The position numbers and the translations under genes were made by a program. A stretch of DNA of 64,000 bases from Pelomonas sp. Root1237 (GTDB taxonomy: Bacteria; Pseudomonadota; Gammaproteobacteria; Burkholderiales; Burkholderiaceae_C). Each line of letters starts with the position of its first letter. Positions within the stretch are counted from its first letter, which is position 1. The notes beneath the pieces are model-generated. The model made no database searches. It was given only the letters and a program-made list of their open reading frames with translations, and had not been told where the DNA came from. The stretch is taken from contig NZ_LMDK01000018.1 in the NCBI RefSeq assembly GCF_001425055.1, forward strand, positions 186,001 through 250,000, read 5' to 3'. This document shows positions 27,101 to 40,084 of the stretch, piece by piece.

Positions 27101-27271
27101 GTGTCCCCCGCCCGCTGCGCGGTCTCCTCCTTTACCTGCGCAGCCCGCCCACCCGGCCCGATCCAACACCAGCGGTTTCCTTCGCTGAAGAAACCCACTG
27201 GGTCCAGTTGCCGAGTGCGGCGGGCGAGGGACGAAGGTAAAGGAGGAGGTCGCGTAGCGGCCGGGGGACAC
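27101..27271. repeat. 171-bp palindromic element in the malF-malG gap
   Basis: GTGTCCCCCG followed by CCGCTGCGCGGTCTCC and TCCTTTACCTGCG at 27101-27140 is matched by its near-perfect reverse complement at 27232-27271 (CGAAGGTAAAGGAGGAGGTC onward). The centre is a second hairpin: CCAG-CGGTTTC near 27157-27180 pairs with GAAACCCACTGG ending near 27202. The whole element could fold into one ~170-nt structure in the mal transcript. Nothing in it codes for protein. It looks like a dispersed palindromic repeat inserted between two operon genes; it could act as an mRNA processing or stability element, or as a partial terminator. Confidence 0.8.
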
Positions 27272-27315
27272 GTAGTCCCTCGTCTGCCGCGCTTGGCAAC
27301 CCATCGATGCCAGCA

Positions 27316-28908
27316 TCATTTTTGTGCCTTGGCGCTCATGCGAAGGTTGATCAGCGACAGCGCCGCCACGAGGAAGAAGATCAGCGTCGAGATCGCCGCG
27401 GCGAGGCCGAAGTCGGAGCCCGAGTCCTTGAAGGCGATGCGGTAGGTGTAGCTGACGAGGATGTCGGTCTGGCCCGCGGGCAACTTGGTGGACAGGAAGT
27501 CCGGCCGGCCATCGGTCAGCAGCGCGATCAGCACGAAGTTGTTGAAGTTGAAGGCGAAGGCACTGACCAGCAGCGGCGCCAGCGGCTTGATGATCAGCGG
27601 CGCGGTGATCTTGAGGAAGTTGGTCGCGGGGCTGGCGCCGGCCAGGGCCGACGCTTCGTACAGGTCCGCGGGAATCGCCTTCAGCAGCCCCGAGCACAGG
27701 ATCATGATGTACGGATAACCCAGCCAGACGTTGACGATGAGCAGCATGGTCTTGGCCAGCAGCGGGTCGGCAAACCAGGCGGGCTTGACGCCGATCAGCG
27801 CGTTCAGGATGGCGTTGATCTCGCCGAAGTTCTGGTTGAACAGGCCCTTGAAGACGAGGATGGAGATGAAGCCCGGCACCGCATACGGCAGGAAGAGCAG
27901 GGTGCGGTAGGTGGTGCGGTACTTCATGCCCTCCCAGTTCAGCAGCACGGCGAAGAGCATGCCGATGGCGGTTGAGAAGACGACGGTCAGCGCCGAGAAG
28001 ATGACCGTCCAGCTGAAGATGGACAGGAAGGGGCCACGGAACTCGGCGTCGAACAGCATGCGTGCGTAGTTCGCCATGCCGATGAAGGCCTTGAAGCCGG
28101 GCTGCAGCGTCTCGACCTTGCCGCCGTCGGCCTGGGCCTCGAAGAAGCCGGTGTCACGGTTGGGCTTGAAGACGGCGCCATCCAGCGCGCGGGTCAGGCT
28201 GCCGTCGGCGTTGGCGGTCCACTGCGGCTTGACGGGGCCGAACTCGCGCAGGCCGAGGTAGTGCAGCTCGGTCCTGTCGGGCGCAACGAGCACGAGCTTG
28301 GCCAGCGCGTCGCGGTGCTTGATCAGCTCGGGCAAGGGCAGGGCGGCGCCTGTCGGTGCGGACGTGGCGTCCGCCGCGGCCAGGTCCACTCGGAGGTCCT
28401 TGCCCGCGCGCAGCGCCAGCGGTGGCGACATCCACTGCGGGTTGGCTTCGCCCTCGGTTTTAAGCACGAGGCGGAATTCGGCGCCGCTGGCATGCAGGCT
28501 GTAGTTCAGCACCCGGTCTTCCACCGCGTCATGCTGCTCCAGCAGGTACTCGCGCACGCGGCTTTCGCTGAGCAGGTGGATGCTGGAGTAGTTCGTCAGG
28601 CCGATCTGCGCCGTGTAGACGAGCGGGAAGGCGATGAAGACCAGCATGCCGGCCACGCCGGGGAAGAGGTAGCGCCAGGCGAAGCCGCCGCGGCTGAGGT
28701 AGACGTAGAAGCCGGCGGTGAACAGCACGAGCAGACCGATGGCCCAGGCGGCCTGGCCGGTCGTGTAAATCAGGAAGACGAGATACAGCGCGGCGACCAT
28801 GCCGAGGATGGCGAGCGGCCAGTGCAGCCACTTGGACAGCTTCTCGGTCAGCGAGGGCGGCAGCGTCGTGTAGGCGCCTTGGCCGAGGGATGAGGACAAG
28901 GCGTTCAT
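27316..28908 (-). CDS. malF: Maltose/maltodextrin ABC transporter permease MalF
   Basis: A 530-residue inner-membrane permease with eight predicted helices. Two N-terminal helix pairs come first (LHWPLAILGMVAALYLVFLIY, then YLFPGVAGMLVFIAFPLVYTAQIGLTNYSS). Next is the large periplasmic P2 loop characteristic of MalF (about 120-280). The transport core follows (GPFLSIFSWTVIFSALTVVF onward) with the EAA loop YEASALAGASPATNFLKITAPL. Its length and the P2 domain identify MalF rather than a generic sugar permease. Its start overlaps the malE stop by 4 bp (28905-28908), indicating translational coupling. Confidence 0.95.
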   Translation of the reverse strand: MNALSSSLGQGAYTTLPPSLTEKLSKWLHWPLAILGMVAALYLVFLIYTTGQAAWAIGLLVLFTAGFYVYLSRGGFAWRYLFPGVAGMLVFIAFPLVYTAQIGLTNYSSIHLLSESRVREYLLEQHDAVEDRVLNYSLHASGAEFRLVLKTEGEANPQWMSPPLALRAGKDLRVDLAAADATSAPTGAALPLPELIKHRDALAKLVLVAPDRTELHYLGLREFGPVKPQWTANADGSLTRALDGAVFKPNRDTGFFEAQADGGKVETLQPGFKAFIGMANYARMLFDAEFRGPFLSIFSWTVIFSALTVVFSTAIGMLFAVLLNWEGMKYRTTYRTLLFLPYAVPGFISILVFKGLFNQNFGEINAILNALIGVKPAWFADPLLAKTMLLIVNVWLGYPYIMILCSGLLKAIPADLYEASALAGASPATNFLKITAPLIIKPLAPLLVSAFAFNFNNFVLIALLTDGRPDFLSTKLPAGQTDILVSYTYRIAFKDSGSDFGLAAAISTLIFFLVAALSLINLRMSAKAQK

Positions 28909-30142
28909 TTGTTCAGCAGCATCCGTGCGGCGGCGCCGTCGAGCGCGTCCTTCGGTGATTGCAGTCCGTTGGTGATGGCTTCGAGCGCCGCGTCCATCGC
29001 GGTCCAGAAGCGGCCGACCTCGGGGATGTTGGGGATGGGCGCGCCGTTGCGCGCATTGGTCATGCTGGCTGCGATCAGCGGGTTGACTGACAGCTCGGCG
29101 TAGAAGGCCTTGTTGGCCGGCACGCCGATGGGCACGTCGGCATCCAGCACCTTCAGCGCTTCGGGGCGCATCAGGTGGTTCTCGATGAACTCCTTGGCGA
29201 TGTCCTTGTTCTTGCTGGGCGCCGAGATCATGCAGCCCAGCACGCCGACAAAGCTCTTGCTCGGCTTGCCGGCGACGACGGCCGGGATGCCTGCCACACC
29301 GATGTCGATCTTGGCGCGCCTGGCGTTGTCCCAGGCCCAGGGGCCGGAGATCATCATGGCCACCTCGCCACGGGCAAAGGCGGACTCCATCTCGGAGTAG
29401 CGCGCGCCCTTGGGCATGTGGCCGCCCTTGATGAGGCGCTCGATCATCTGGGCACCAGCCAGGGCGCCTTCGTTGTTGACGTCCACCTTCTTGGGATCGA
29501 AATCACCCTGGGTATCACGGCCGAAGATGACGCCACCCGCGCCGGCAATCATGGGCCAGCTGAAGAAGCTCTTGTTGTAGTCCCACAGCACGGCGTGCTT
29601 GCCGCTGGCCTGAAGCTTCTTGTCCAGCGCGATCAGTTCGTCCCAGGTCGCGGGCGGCGTGGGCACCAGGGCCTTGTTGTAGATCAGGCCCGTCGTCTCG
29701 ATGGCGATGGGGTAGCCCCAGATGCGGCCGCGGTAGCTCAGCGCCGCCCAGGCTTGGTCTTCGGACTCGGCCTTCAGCCGCGCCGACGGACGCAGCGACG
29801 TCAGCAAGCCCGCCTTGGCCCATTCGCCGACACGGTCGTGGGGCCAGCAGAAGATGTCCGGGCCCTTGCCAGCACCGGCGGCCTGCTGGAACTTGTCGGT
29901 CGCATCGACCGGGTGCTCGACGACGACCTTGACGCCCGAGGCCTTCTCGAAGGCATCGCCGACCTTCTGCAGGCCGTTGTAGGCCTTGTCGCCATTGATC
30001 CAGACCAGGAGCTTGGGTGTGTCCGCCGACGCCGCCGAAATGCCGCCACAGAGGCACAGAGACACAGTGAAACGCGAAAGGGCTTTCAGAGCTTTCTTCT
30101 CTGTGCCTCTGTGCCTCTGTGGCTGTGTTTTCTTCACAGCCG

Positions 30143-30146
<4 letters not shown>
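28905..30146 (-). CDS. malE: Maltose/maltodextrin-binding protein MalE with repeat-derived signal peptide
   Basis: A 413-residue periplasmic binding protein for the MalFGK2 importer. The start ATG 30146 is fixed by its 4-bp overlap with the malK stop. The mature protein probably begins at Asp42 after ASA ([18 protein letters not shown]). Typical MalE segments are [23 protein letters not shown]-like [54 protein letters not shown] and [22 protein letters not shown]. Residues about 8-34, most of the signal peptide, are encoded by a CACAGAGG-type inverted repeat (30045-30123). This gives an unusually long, basic n-region ([13 protein letters not shown]) and a Cys-rich core ([10 protein letters not shown]). 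Export should still work, but this is clearly not an ancestral MalE leader. Confidence 0.94.
30045..30123. repeat. 79-bp inverted repeat of the CCACAGAGG type inside malE
   Basis: GCCACAGAGGCACAGAG (30045-30061) and its perfect reverse complement CTCTGTGCCTCTGTGGC (30107-30123) flank a 45-bp centre that is itself partly symmetric (CTTTCAGAGCTTTC). Elements of this sequence type are known to me as dispersed intergenic repeats in many environmental bacteria. Here the element is open in the malE frame and encodes part of the signal peptide. Confidence 0.85.
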
Positions 30147-31264
<1,118 letters not shown>

Positions 31265-31346
31265 TTCTAACCTTTCAGTCGCCGGCCGTCTGGTGGTCGG
31301 CTTGTCTCGTCGTTCGACGGCTAAATTTCTCTTCTTTGGCCGCCTT

Positions 31347-31361
31347 TGTAGACAATATACA
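31347..31361. promoter_or_regulatory. TGTAG-N5-CTACA operator, copy 5
   Basis: TGTAGACAATATACA matches 9 of 10 arm bases. It lies 83 bp upstream of malK and overlaps its candidate -10 element. Confidence 0.6.
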
Positions 31362-31379
31362 TTCGTGACGAGCTTACAA
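31352..31379 (-). promoter_or_regulatory. Candidate sigma-70 promoter of the malK operon
   Basis: On the minus strand, TTGTAA (31379-31374) and TATTGT (31357-31352) are separated by 16 bp and resemble -35 and -10 hexamers. The -10 lies inside operator copy 5 (31347-31361), so a protein bound there would block transcription, consistent with repression. The distance from the -10 to the malK GTG is about 87 bp. This rests on pattern only. Confidence 0.45.
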
Positions 31380-31456
31380 CAACAGAGTTGACTCGCTTGA
31401 ATCTTTGCGAAATCCTTGAAAATCAATGCTTTGCAAAACGTTCCGGGTTTTCCCGA

Positions 31457-31471
31457 TGTAGTCAAACTACA
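31457..31471. promoter_or_regulatory. TGTAG-N5-CTACA operator, copy 6 (perfect)
   Basis: TGTAGTCAAACTACA has perfect arms. It lies 84 bp upstream of the glgP start and 96 bp from copy 5, so the 290-bp malK/glgP divergent region carries one site per direction. Confidence 0.65.
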
Positions 31472-31554
31472 CAACGGGGCGGAGCTGGTCGATACTTCAG
31501 CCAACGCTGCCCGTCGAGTAGCATTCTTGCCTCCGTCGCTGGGGGCCGGCACTG

Positions 31555-34083
31555 ATGAACTCCCCAACACCCAAGAGCTTCGCGTTACCCGTTCAACGCA
31601 AGCCCGCCGCCAAGGCCTCCACCGCGATGAAGAAGCCGACTGCCCTCTCCGCCGAAGACAAGGCCTTGCGCGCCGCCTTCGAGACCGCCTACGAGCGCGA
31701 GCTGTCCCAATCCAGCCATGGCGCCACGCCGCAGGCGGCCTTGCACGCGGCGGCCATCGCCTGCCGCGAGACGCTCGCCCGCCGCTGGGCCACCACGCAG
31801 GCCGCTGACGCCCAGCGTGGAGACAAGGCGCCCGTGCGCCGCGTGCACTATCTGTCGATGGAATTCCTGATGGGCCGCGCGCTGTCCAATGCGCTGGCCG
31901 CCCTGAAGCTGGTCGACCCGCTGGAAGCCAAGCTGGCCGAGCAGGGTCTGGCCCTGGGCGATGTGCTGGAGCGCGAGCCCGATGCGGCCTTGGGCAATGG
32001 CGGCCTGGGTCGCCTGGCGGCCTGCTTCCTGGACAGCTTCGCCGAACTGGAGCTGCCGTCCTTCGGCTACGGCCTGCGCTACCGCTATGGCACCTTTGCC
32101 CAGGTCATCAGCCAGGGCCGCCAGCTGGAGCAGCCCGACGACTGGACGCGCGACTCGCCCGCCTGGGAGCTGCCTCGACAGGACCTGCGCTACGAGGTTG
32201 GCTTTGGCGGCCGCATCGAGGTCGATGCCTCGGGCGTGCGCCGCTGGCAGCCGGCCGACAGCATCGAGGCCCAGGCCTATGACTTCATCGTGCCCGCCCA
32301 CCACAGCGAGCGCGTCTCCACGCTGCGCCAGTGGCAGGCCACGGCGGCGCCCATCGCTTTCAAGCCCTTCTGCGAGGGCGACTACGCCCGCGCTGCCCGC
32401 CACCAGGTGCTGGCCGATGCGCTGAACTGGGTGCTCTACCCGGACGACTCCACCGAAGCCGGCCGCGAGCTCCGCCTGAAGCAGGAGGCCTTCCTCGTCA
32501 GCGCCTCGCTGCAGGACCTGATCGCGCGCCATCTGCGCGAGTTCGGTTCGCTGCACAACCTCGGCAAGACCAACGCCATCCATCTCAACGACACGCATCC
32601 CGCGCTCGCCCCGGCAGAGCTGATGCGCCTGCTGCTGGACGAGCACGGCCTGGGCTGGGACGAGGCCTGGAAGATCACCCGCCAGGCGGTGGCCTATACC
32701 AACCACACGCTGATGCCGGAGGCGCTGGAAACCTGGCCGGTGCGCATGTTCGAGAACCTGCTGCCGCGTCACCTCGAGATCATTTACGAGATCAACCACC
32801 GCTTCCTGGAAGACGTGCAGGCCCGCTTTCCCGGCGATCACGCCTTCGCCTCGCGGGTGTCCCTCATTGACGAAGGTAGCCACGGCAGCGAGCGCCGCGT
32901 GCGCATGGCCGCGCTTGCGTTGGTCTCGTCGCACCGCGTCAACGGCGTGGCCGCACTGCACTCGGAGCTGATGGTGCAGACCATCTTTGCCGACTACGCT
33001 CGCATCTGGCCGGAGCGCTTCCACAACGTCACCAATGGCGTCACGCCGCGCCGCTGGCTGGAGCAGGCCAACCCGCTGCTGTCCGGGCTGCTGGACAGCC
33101 GCATCGGCGAGGGCTGGCGCAAGAACCTGGCCGAGCTGGGCGAACTGGCGCCGCTGGCCGCCAACAAGGAGCTGGGCGAGGAGTTCCTGGCCGTCAAGCG
33201 CGCCAACAAGGAACGCCTTGCCGCCGTCATCCGCCGTGAGCTGGGCATCTCGGTCAATGTCGACAGCCTGTTCGACATCCAGATCAAGCGCATCCACGAA
33301 TACAAGCGCCAGCTGCTGAACATCCTGCACGTCATCAGCCGCTACCAGGCCATCCGCGATAACCCCGATGCCAACTGGGTGCCGCGCACCGTCGTCATCG
33401 CCGGCAAGGCGGCCTCGGCCTACCAGACGGCCAAGAGCATCGTGCGTCTGGCACATGACGTCGCTCGCGTCATCAATAGCGACCCGCGCGTGGGCGACAA
33501 GCTCAAGCTCGTCTTCCTGCCCAACTACAGCGTCACACTGGCCGAAAGCATCATCCCGGCGGCCGACCTGTCCGAGCAGATCTCGACGGCCGGCACCGAG
33601 GCCTCGGGCACCGGCAATATGAAGTTCGGCATGAACGGCGCGGTCACGATCGGCACCTGGGACGGCGCCAACATCGAGATGGCCGAGGCCATGGGCGTGG
33701 AGAACATGTTCGTGTTCGGCCTGCGCGCCGATGCGGTCGCCAAGATCAAGCAGCTGGGCTACGACCCGCGCCTGTACGTCGAAGAGAATCGCCAACTCAA
33801 GCGCGTCATCGATGCCATCGCGGCGGGCGTCTTCAGTAACGGCGACACCGAGCGCTACCGGCAACTTGTCGACAGCCTCCTGCACCGCGACGTCTACCTG
33901 CTGATGGCCGATTTCGCCGATTACGTCGCCACCCAGGCCAAGGTCGATGCGCTGTTTGCCGACCGTGCGGCCTGGGCCGAACGCGCCTTGCGCAATATCG
34001 CCGGCATGGGCCCGTTCTCGTCCGATCGCACGATCGCCGAGTATGTGGACCGTGTCTGGTCCGTGAAGAGTCTGAACACCTGA
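31555..34083 (+). CDS. glgP: Glycogen/maltodextrin phosphorylase
   Basis: An 842-residue cytoplasmic PLP-dependent phosphorylase that releases glucose-1-phosphate from alpha-1,4-glucan ends. Recognisable segments are [18 protein letters not shown] near residue 100, [75 protein letters not shown], and the PLP-lysine motif [16 protein letters not shown]. Length is normal for the family. The stretch before about residue 40 is low in homology, so the start at ATG 31555 is likely but an internal ATG (31627) cannot be excluded. It is the first gene of glgP-glgB-glgX-malQ; glgB begins 2 bp after its stop codon. Operator copy 6 lies upstream. Confidence 0.95.
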   Translation: MNSPTPKSFALPVQRKPAAKASTAMKKPTALSAEDKALRAAFETAYERELSQSSHGATPQAALHAAAIACRETLARRWATTQAADAQRGDKAPVRRVHYLSMEFLMGRALSNALAALKLVDPLEAKLAEQGLALGDVLEREPDAALGNGGLGRLAACFLDSFAELELPSFGYGLRYRYGTFAQVISQGRQLEQPDDWTRDSPAWELPRQDLRYEVGFGGRIEVDASGVRRWQPADSIEAQAYDFIVPAHHSERVSTLRQWQATAAPIAFKPFCEGDYARAARHQVLADALNWVLYPDDSTEAGRELRLKQEAFLVSASLQDLIARHLREFGSLHNLGKTNAIHLNDTHPALAPAELMRLLLDEHGLGWDEAWKITRQAVAYTNHTLMPEALETWPVRMFENLLPRHLEIIYEINHRFLEDVQARFPGDHAFASRVSLIDEGSHGSERRVRMAALALVSSHRVNGVAALHSELMVQTIFADYARIWPERFHNVTNGVTPRRWLEQANPLLSGLLDSRIGEGWRKNLAELGELAPLAANKELGEEFLAVKRANKERLAAVIRRELGISVNVDSLFDIQIKRIHEYKRQLLNILHVISRYQAIRDNPDANWVPRTVVIAGKAASAYQTAKSIVRLAHDVARVINSDPRVGDKLKLVFLPNYSVTLAESIIPAADLSEQISTAGTEASGTGNMKFGMNGAVTIGTWDGANIEMAEAMGVENMFVFGLRADAVAKIKQLGYDPRLYVEENRQLKRVIDAIAAGVFSNGDTERYRQLVDSLLHRDVYLLMADFADYVATQAKVDALFADRAAWAERALRNIAGMGPFSSDRTIAEYVDRVWSVKSLNT

Positions 34084-34085
34084 CG

Positions 34086-36263
34086 ATGCTGAACGACGCC
34101 GACGTTGATTCCCTGCTGGCGGGCCGCCATGCCGATCCTTTCGGCCGGCTGGGCCTGCACGCGGATGACAACGGTCGGCTCTGGGTGCGCGCGCTGCTGC
34201 CCGGCGCCGCGGAAGTCGCGCTGCTGGATGCCAGCAGCAAGAAGCACATCGTCGACCTGGAGGAGCGCCGCGGCGGCTTCTTCGAGGCGCAGGTGCCGCG
34301 TCGCAAGCACCGCTTCGACTACCGCCTGGCCGTGCGCTGGACCGGGGGCGGCGAGGGCGTCTATGCCGACCCCTACAACTTCTACCCCCAGCTCGGCGAC
34401 GATGAGCTCAAGGCCTTTGCCGAAGGCCGCAACTTCCGGCCCTGGCTGAGCCTGGGTGCACATGTCGTGCAGTACGGCGACGTCAGCGGCGTGCGCTTCG
34501 CGGTCTGGGCACCCAATGCGAAGCGCGTCAGCGTCGTCGGCAACTTCAACAACTGGGACGGCCGGCGCCACCCGATGCGGCTGCGCCACCTGGCCGGCGT
34601 GTGGGAGATCTTCGTGCCCCACGCCATCGAAGGCGATCTCTACAAGTTCGAGATCGTCAACGGCAACGGCGCGCTGCTGCCGCTCAAGGCCGACCCCTAT
34701 GCCCGCCGCGCCCAGTTGCGGCCGGAGACGGCCAGCGTCGTCGCGGCCCTGCCCGAGCCGACGCCGCTGCCGCGCCAGCGTGAGCGCGCCAACCGGCGCG
34801 AGTCGCCCATCAGCGTCTACGAGGTGCACGCCGCCTCCTGGCGCCGCGGTGTGGCCGGTGACTTCCCGACCTGGGACGAACTCGCCGAGCACCTGCCCGC
34901 CTACGTGGTCGACATGGGCTTCACACATGTGCAACTCATGCCCGTCAGCGAGCATCCCTTCGACGGCTCCTGGGGCTACCAGACGCTGGGCATGTACGCG
35001 CCCAGTGCGCGCTTCGGCCCGCCCGAGGGCTTCGCCCGCTTCGTCAAGGCTTGCCATGAGCAGGGCCTCGGCCTGTTGCTGGACTGGGTGCCCGCCCACT
35101 TCCCCGCCGATGCCCATGGCCTGGCAGAGTTCGACGGCACGCGCCTTTACGAATACGCCGACCCCAAGGAAGGCTTCCACCGCGACTGGAACACGCTGAT
35201 CTACAACTTCGCCCGCACCGAGGTGCGCGAGTTCCTGGTCGGCAGCGCGACCTACTGGATCGAGCGCTGGGGCGTCGACGGCCTGCGCGTTGACGCGGTG
35301 GCCAGCATGCTCTACCGCGACTACTCGCGGCCGGCCGGCGAATGGATTCCCAACATCCGTGGTGGCCGCGAGAACCTCGAAGCCATCTCCATGCTGCGCG
35401 AGATGAACGAGCATGTCGGCGAGATCGAGGGCGCCATCAGCGTGGCCGAGGAGAGCACCAGCTTCCCCGGCGTCTCGGCGCCCACATACGCGGGCGGCCT
35501 GGGCTTCCACTACAAGTGGAACATGGGCTGGATGAACGACACCTTGCGCTACATGGCCGAGGACCCGATCAACCGCCGCTGGCATCACGACAAGATGACC
35601 TTCGGCCTGATCTATGCGTTCAGCGAGAACTTCATGCTGCCCATCTCGCACGACGAGGTCGTGCACGGCAAGGGCTCCATGCTGGCCAAGATGCCCGGCG
35701 ACGACTGGCAGAAGTTCGCCAACCTGCGCGCCTACTACGGCTTCATGTGGGGCCACCCCGGCAAGAAGCTGCTTTTCATGGGCCAGGAGTTCGCCCAGCG
35801 CCAGGAGTGGAACCATGCCGAGAGCCTGCCCTGGGGCCTGCTGGAAGACGACCGCCATGCCGGTGTGCAGCGCCTGGTGCGCGACCTCAACAAGCTCTAC
35901 CGCGACCACACGGCCCTGCACCGGCTGGACTGCGAGCAGGGCGGCTTCGAGTGGATCAGTGCCCATGACGCCGAGCATTCCATCTATGCCTGGGTGCGCC
36001 GCGACGGCACGGGCCGCATGGTCGTCGTCGTCTGCAACATGACGCCTGTGCCGCGCGAGGGCTATTCGCTGGGCGTGCCCGACGGCGTGACCGCCTGGCG
36101 CGAGGCCCTCAACACCGATTCGGCCTACTACGGCGGCAGCAACATGGGCAACGGCGTCGCCGCGGCGGGCCTGCCCGTGCAGGCGATGCCGGCGCATGGC
36201 AAGCGCCTGTCCATCACGATCAACCTGCCGCCGCTGGCTACATTGTTTTTTGTTCCGATCTGA
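34086..36263 (+). CDS. glgB: 1,4-alpha-glucan branching enzyme
   Basis: A 725-residue GH13 branching enzyme forming alpha-1,6 links in glycogen. The order is an N-terminal N1 domain, then a CBM48 module at about 120-215 (GVRFAVWAPNAKRVSVVGNFNNWDG). The catalytic barrel begins near residue 240 (SPISVYEVHAASWRRG), and a C-terminal beta domain follows. Catalytic residues lie in GLRVDAVASMLYRDYSR (nucleophile Asp), AISVAEESTSFPG (Glu) and PISHDEVVHGKGSM (Asp). It begins 2 bp after the glgP stop, so the two are tightly coupled. Downstream, 86 bp with a GC-rich hairpin repeat separate it from glgX. Confidence 0.96.
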   Translation: MLNDADVDSLLAGRHADPFGRLGLHADDNGRLWVRALLPGAAEVALLDASSKKHIVDLEERRGGFFEAQVPRRKHRFDYRLAVRWTGGGEGVYADPYNFYPQLGDDELKAFAEGRNFRPWLSLGAHVVQYGDVSGVRFAVWAPNAKRVSVVGNFNNWDGRRHPMRLRHLAGVWEIFVPHAIEGDLYKFEIVNGNGALLPLKADPYARRAQLRPETASVVAALPEPTPLPRQRERANRRESPISVYEVHAASWRRGVAGDFPTWDELAEHLPAYVVDMGFTHVQLMPVSEHPFDGSWGYQTLGMYAPSARFGPPEGFARFVKACHEQGLGLLLDWVPAHFPADAHGLAEFDGTRLYEYADPKEGFHRDWNTLIYNFARTEVREFLVGSATYWIERWGVDGLRVDAVASMLYRDYSRPAGEWIPNIRGGRENLEAISMLREMNEHVGEIEGAISVAEESTSFPGVSAPTYAGGLGFHYKWNMGWMNDTLRYMAEDPINRRWHHDKMTFGLIYAFSENFMLPISHDEVVHGKGSMLAKMPGDDWQKFANLRAYYGFMWGHPGKKLLFMGQEFAQRQEWNHAESLPWGLLEDDRHAGVQRLVRDLNKLYRDHTALHRLDCEQGGFEWISAHDAEHSIYAWVRRDGTGRMVVVVCNMTPVPREGYSLGVPDGVTAWREALNTDSAYYGGSNMGNGVAAAGLPVQAMPAHGKRLSITINLPPLATLFFVPI

Positions 36264-36270
36264 AGTAATG

Positions 36271-36345
36271 AAGCCCCCACGCTCACTCTGTTCGCTGCCC
36301 CCCGAGGGGGCGCCAACGCCCTCGGGGCGGCCCAGCGGGCGCTGA
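36271..36345. repeat. REP-like GC-rich hairpin between glgB and glgX
   Basis: AAGCCCCCACGCTCACTCTG and TTCGCTGCCCCCCGAGGGGG open the element. It folds as GCCCCC/GGGGGC or as a longer CCCGAGGG...CCCTCGGGG hairpin (36301-36327). I remember the same AAGCCCCCACGCTCNCT... unit from many intergenic gaps in related Burkholderiales genomes. It could reduce read-through into glgX and malQ. Confidence 0.65.
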
Positions 36346-36349
36346 GTCC

Positions 36350-38424
<2,075 letters not shown>

Positions 38425-38428
<4 letters not shown>

Positions 38429-39933
38429 ACCTGAACCAACGCTCCTCGGGTGTGCTGCTGCACATCACCTCGCTGCCCGGCCCCCATGGCATGGGCGACT
38501 TCGGCCCCGACGCTTATCGTTTCGTCGACTGGTTGCAGTCCGCCGGCCAGTCCGTCTGGCAGTTGCTGCCGACGACGCCCATCGGCCCCGGCGACAGCCC
38601 CTACCAGGGCGTGTCGGCCTTCGCCGGCAGCCAGTGGATGGTGGCGCTGGAACCGCTGGTCGCCAAGGGCTGGCTGACCCAGCCGAGCGTCCCGGCCTTC
38701 AACGGCGGCCTAATCAACTATGGCGAGGTCACGCCCTGGCGCGAGCAGCAGCTGCGCGCGGCCGCCAAGGGCTTCTTCGCCAACGCGGCCGACGTCGACC
38801 GCATCGCCTTCGCCAAGTGGTGCCTGGAAGCGCAGAGCTGGCTGGACGACTACGTCCTCTTCATGGCCATCCGCTCGCCGCTGAATGGCCAGCCGTGGTG
38901 GGAGTGGAGCGAAGGCCTGAAGAAGCGTGAGTCCGCGGCACTGGCGGCGGCGCGCAAGGACTACGCCGACGAGATCGCCTTCTGGCAATTCGTGCAGTGG
39001 CAGTTCGATGTGCAGGCCGGAGCGCTCAAGAGCTACGCCAACGAGCGCGGCGTCCACATCATGGGCGACCTGCCCATCTTTGTCGCCCACGACAGCGCCG
39101 ACTGCTGGTCGCGCCCCGACCTTTACGAGCTGGACGACAACTTCCAGACCACGGTGGTGGCCGGCGTGCCGCCCGATGACCTCGGCCCGCTCGGCCAGCG
39201 CTGGGGCAACCCGCTCTATCGGTGGGACAAGATGGCCGACGAGAACTACGCCTGGTGGACGGCGCGCATCCAGCGCGCGCTGACGCAGGCCGACGTCTTT
39301 CGCATCGACCATTTCCGCGGCTTTGCCGGCTACTACGAGATTCCCGCCAGCAGCCCCGACGCCACGCAGGGCCAGTGGCTGACCGGCCCGGGCATGGCCC
39401 TCTTCGACGCCATCAGACAAGCCCTGGGCCCGCTGCCCATCGTGGCGGAGGACCTGGGCTTCATCACCGATGACGTGCACGCGCTGCGCGATGGTTGCGG
39501 CTTCCCCGGCATGAAGATCCTGCAGTTCGCCTTCGGCGCTACAGCGCAGCACGAATTCCTGCCGCATATGTGGCCCAGGGCCTCGGTGGCCTACACCGGC
39601 ACGCATGACAACGACACCGTGCGCGGCTGGTGGGACCAGGCCAAGCCTCGCGAGCGCGCCTTTGCCGGCTCTTACCTCGCCTGCGGCGACCACGACGTGC
39701 ACTGGGCCATGATCCGCGCTTGCGCGAATTCGGTGGCCAACATGGCCGTGTATCCGCTGCAGGACGTGCTTGGCCTGGGCAGCGCCCACCGCATGAACGT
39801 GCCCGGCGTGCTGGGCGGCAACTGGGGCTGGCGCTTCCATTGGGGCATGCTGGGCAGCGAGCCGGCCCGTGTGCTCGGACTCATCACCGCCGCCTCGGGC
39901 CGCGGGCCTTTCGAGCTGTTGCGTCTGCCCTGA
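38425..39933 (+). CDS. malQ: 4-alpha-glucanotransferase (amylomaltase)
   Basis: A 502-residue GH77 enzyme. The start is ATG 38425 (MNLNQRSSGVLLHITSLPGP), overlapping the glgX stop by 4 bp. It transfers maltodextrin segments and releases glucose, linking maltodextrin import to glycogen phosphorylase. Family segments are SLPGPHGMGDFGPDAYRFVDWL (20-41), QLLPTTPIGPGDSPYQG, GDLPIFVAHDSADCWSRPDL, the nucleophile Asp in DVFRIDHFRGFAGYYEIP, Glu in IVAEDLGFITDDV and Asp in YTGTHDNDTVRGWW. It is the last gene of the glycogen operon; hairpin-forming sequence follows at once. Confidence 0.96.
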
Positions 39934-39941
39934 GCGGCTCT

Positions 39942-39971
39942 CCCCCGCGAACCGGGGGCGGTTTTGCCCCC
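39942..39971 (+). terminator. Candidate terminator after malQ
   Basis: CCCCC (39942-39946) pairs with GGGGG (39954-39958), followed by CGGTTTTG. The same G-run can alternatively pair with GCCCCC at 39966-39971. It lies 9 bp after the malQ stop. The T-run is short, so this is only a candidate. Confidence 0.5.
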
Positions 39972-40036
39972 CTAACATCGCTGTTTTGGTCAGAGCGGTC
40001 CCCCTAGAAAGCTATCGCTCGATAGCATCCCCCTAG
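39968..40036. promoter_or_regulatory. Three CCCCCTA(A/G) direct repeats and a palindrome upstream of a PEP-CTERM gene
   Basis: CCCCCTAA (39968-39975), CCCCCTAG (40000-40007) and CCCCCTAG (40029-40036) are spaced 32 and 29 bp apart, about three helical turns. A 16-bp palindrome GCTATCGCTCGATAGC (40011-40026) lies between the last two. This looks like a cooperative binding array for the PEP-CTERM gene starting at 40085. The binding protein is unknown, and the first copy overlaps the malQ terminator region. Confidence 0.45.
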
Positions 40037-40084
40037 TTTTTCGCGGGGCCTTTGCTCCGGTCGGTTTTCAGGGGAAGTTCAATC

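Noticed and set aside
31265-31570. N-terminal extension of malK reaching into the divergent region
   Set aside because: It would translate both operators and a candidate promoter and shows no MalK homology; GTG 31264 has a good ribosome-binding site.
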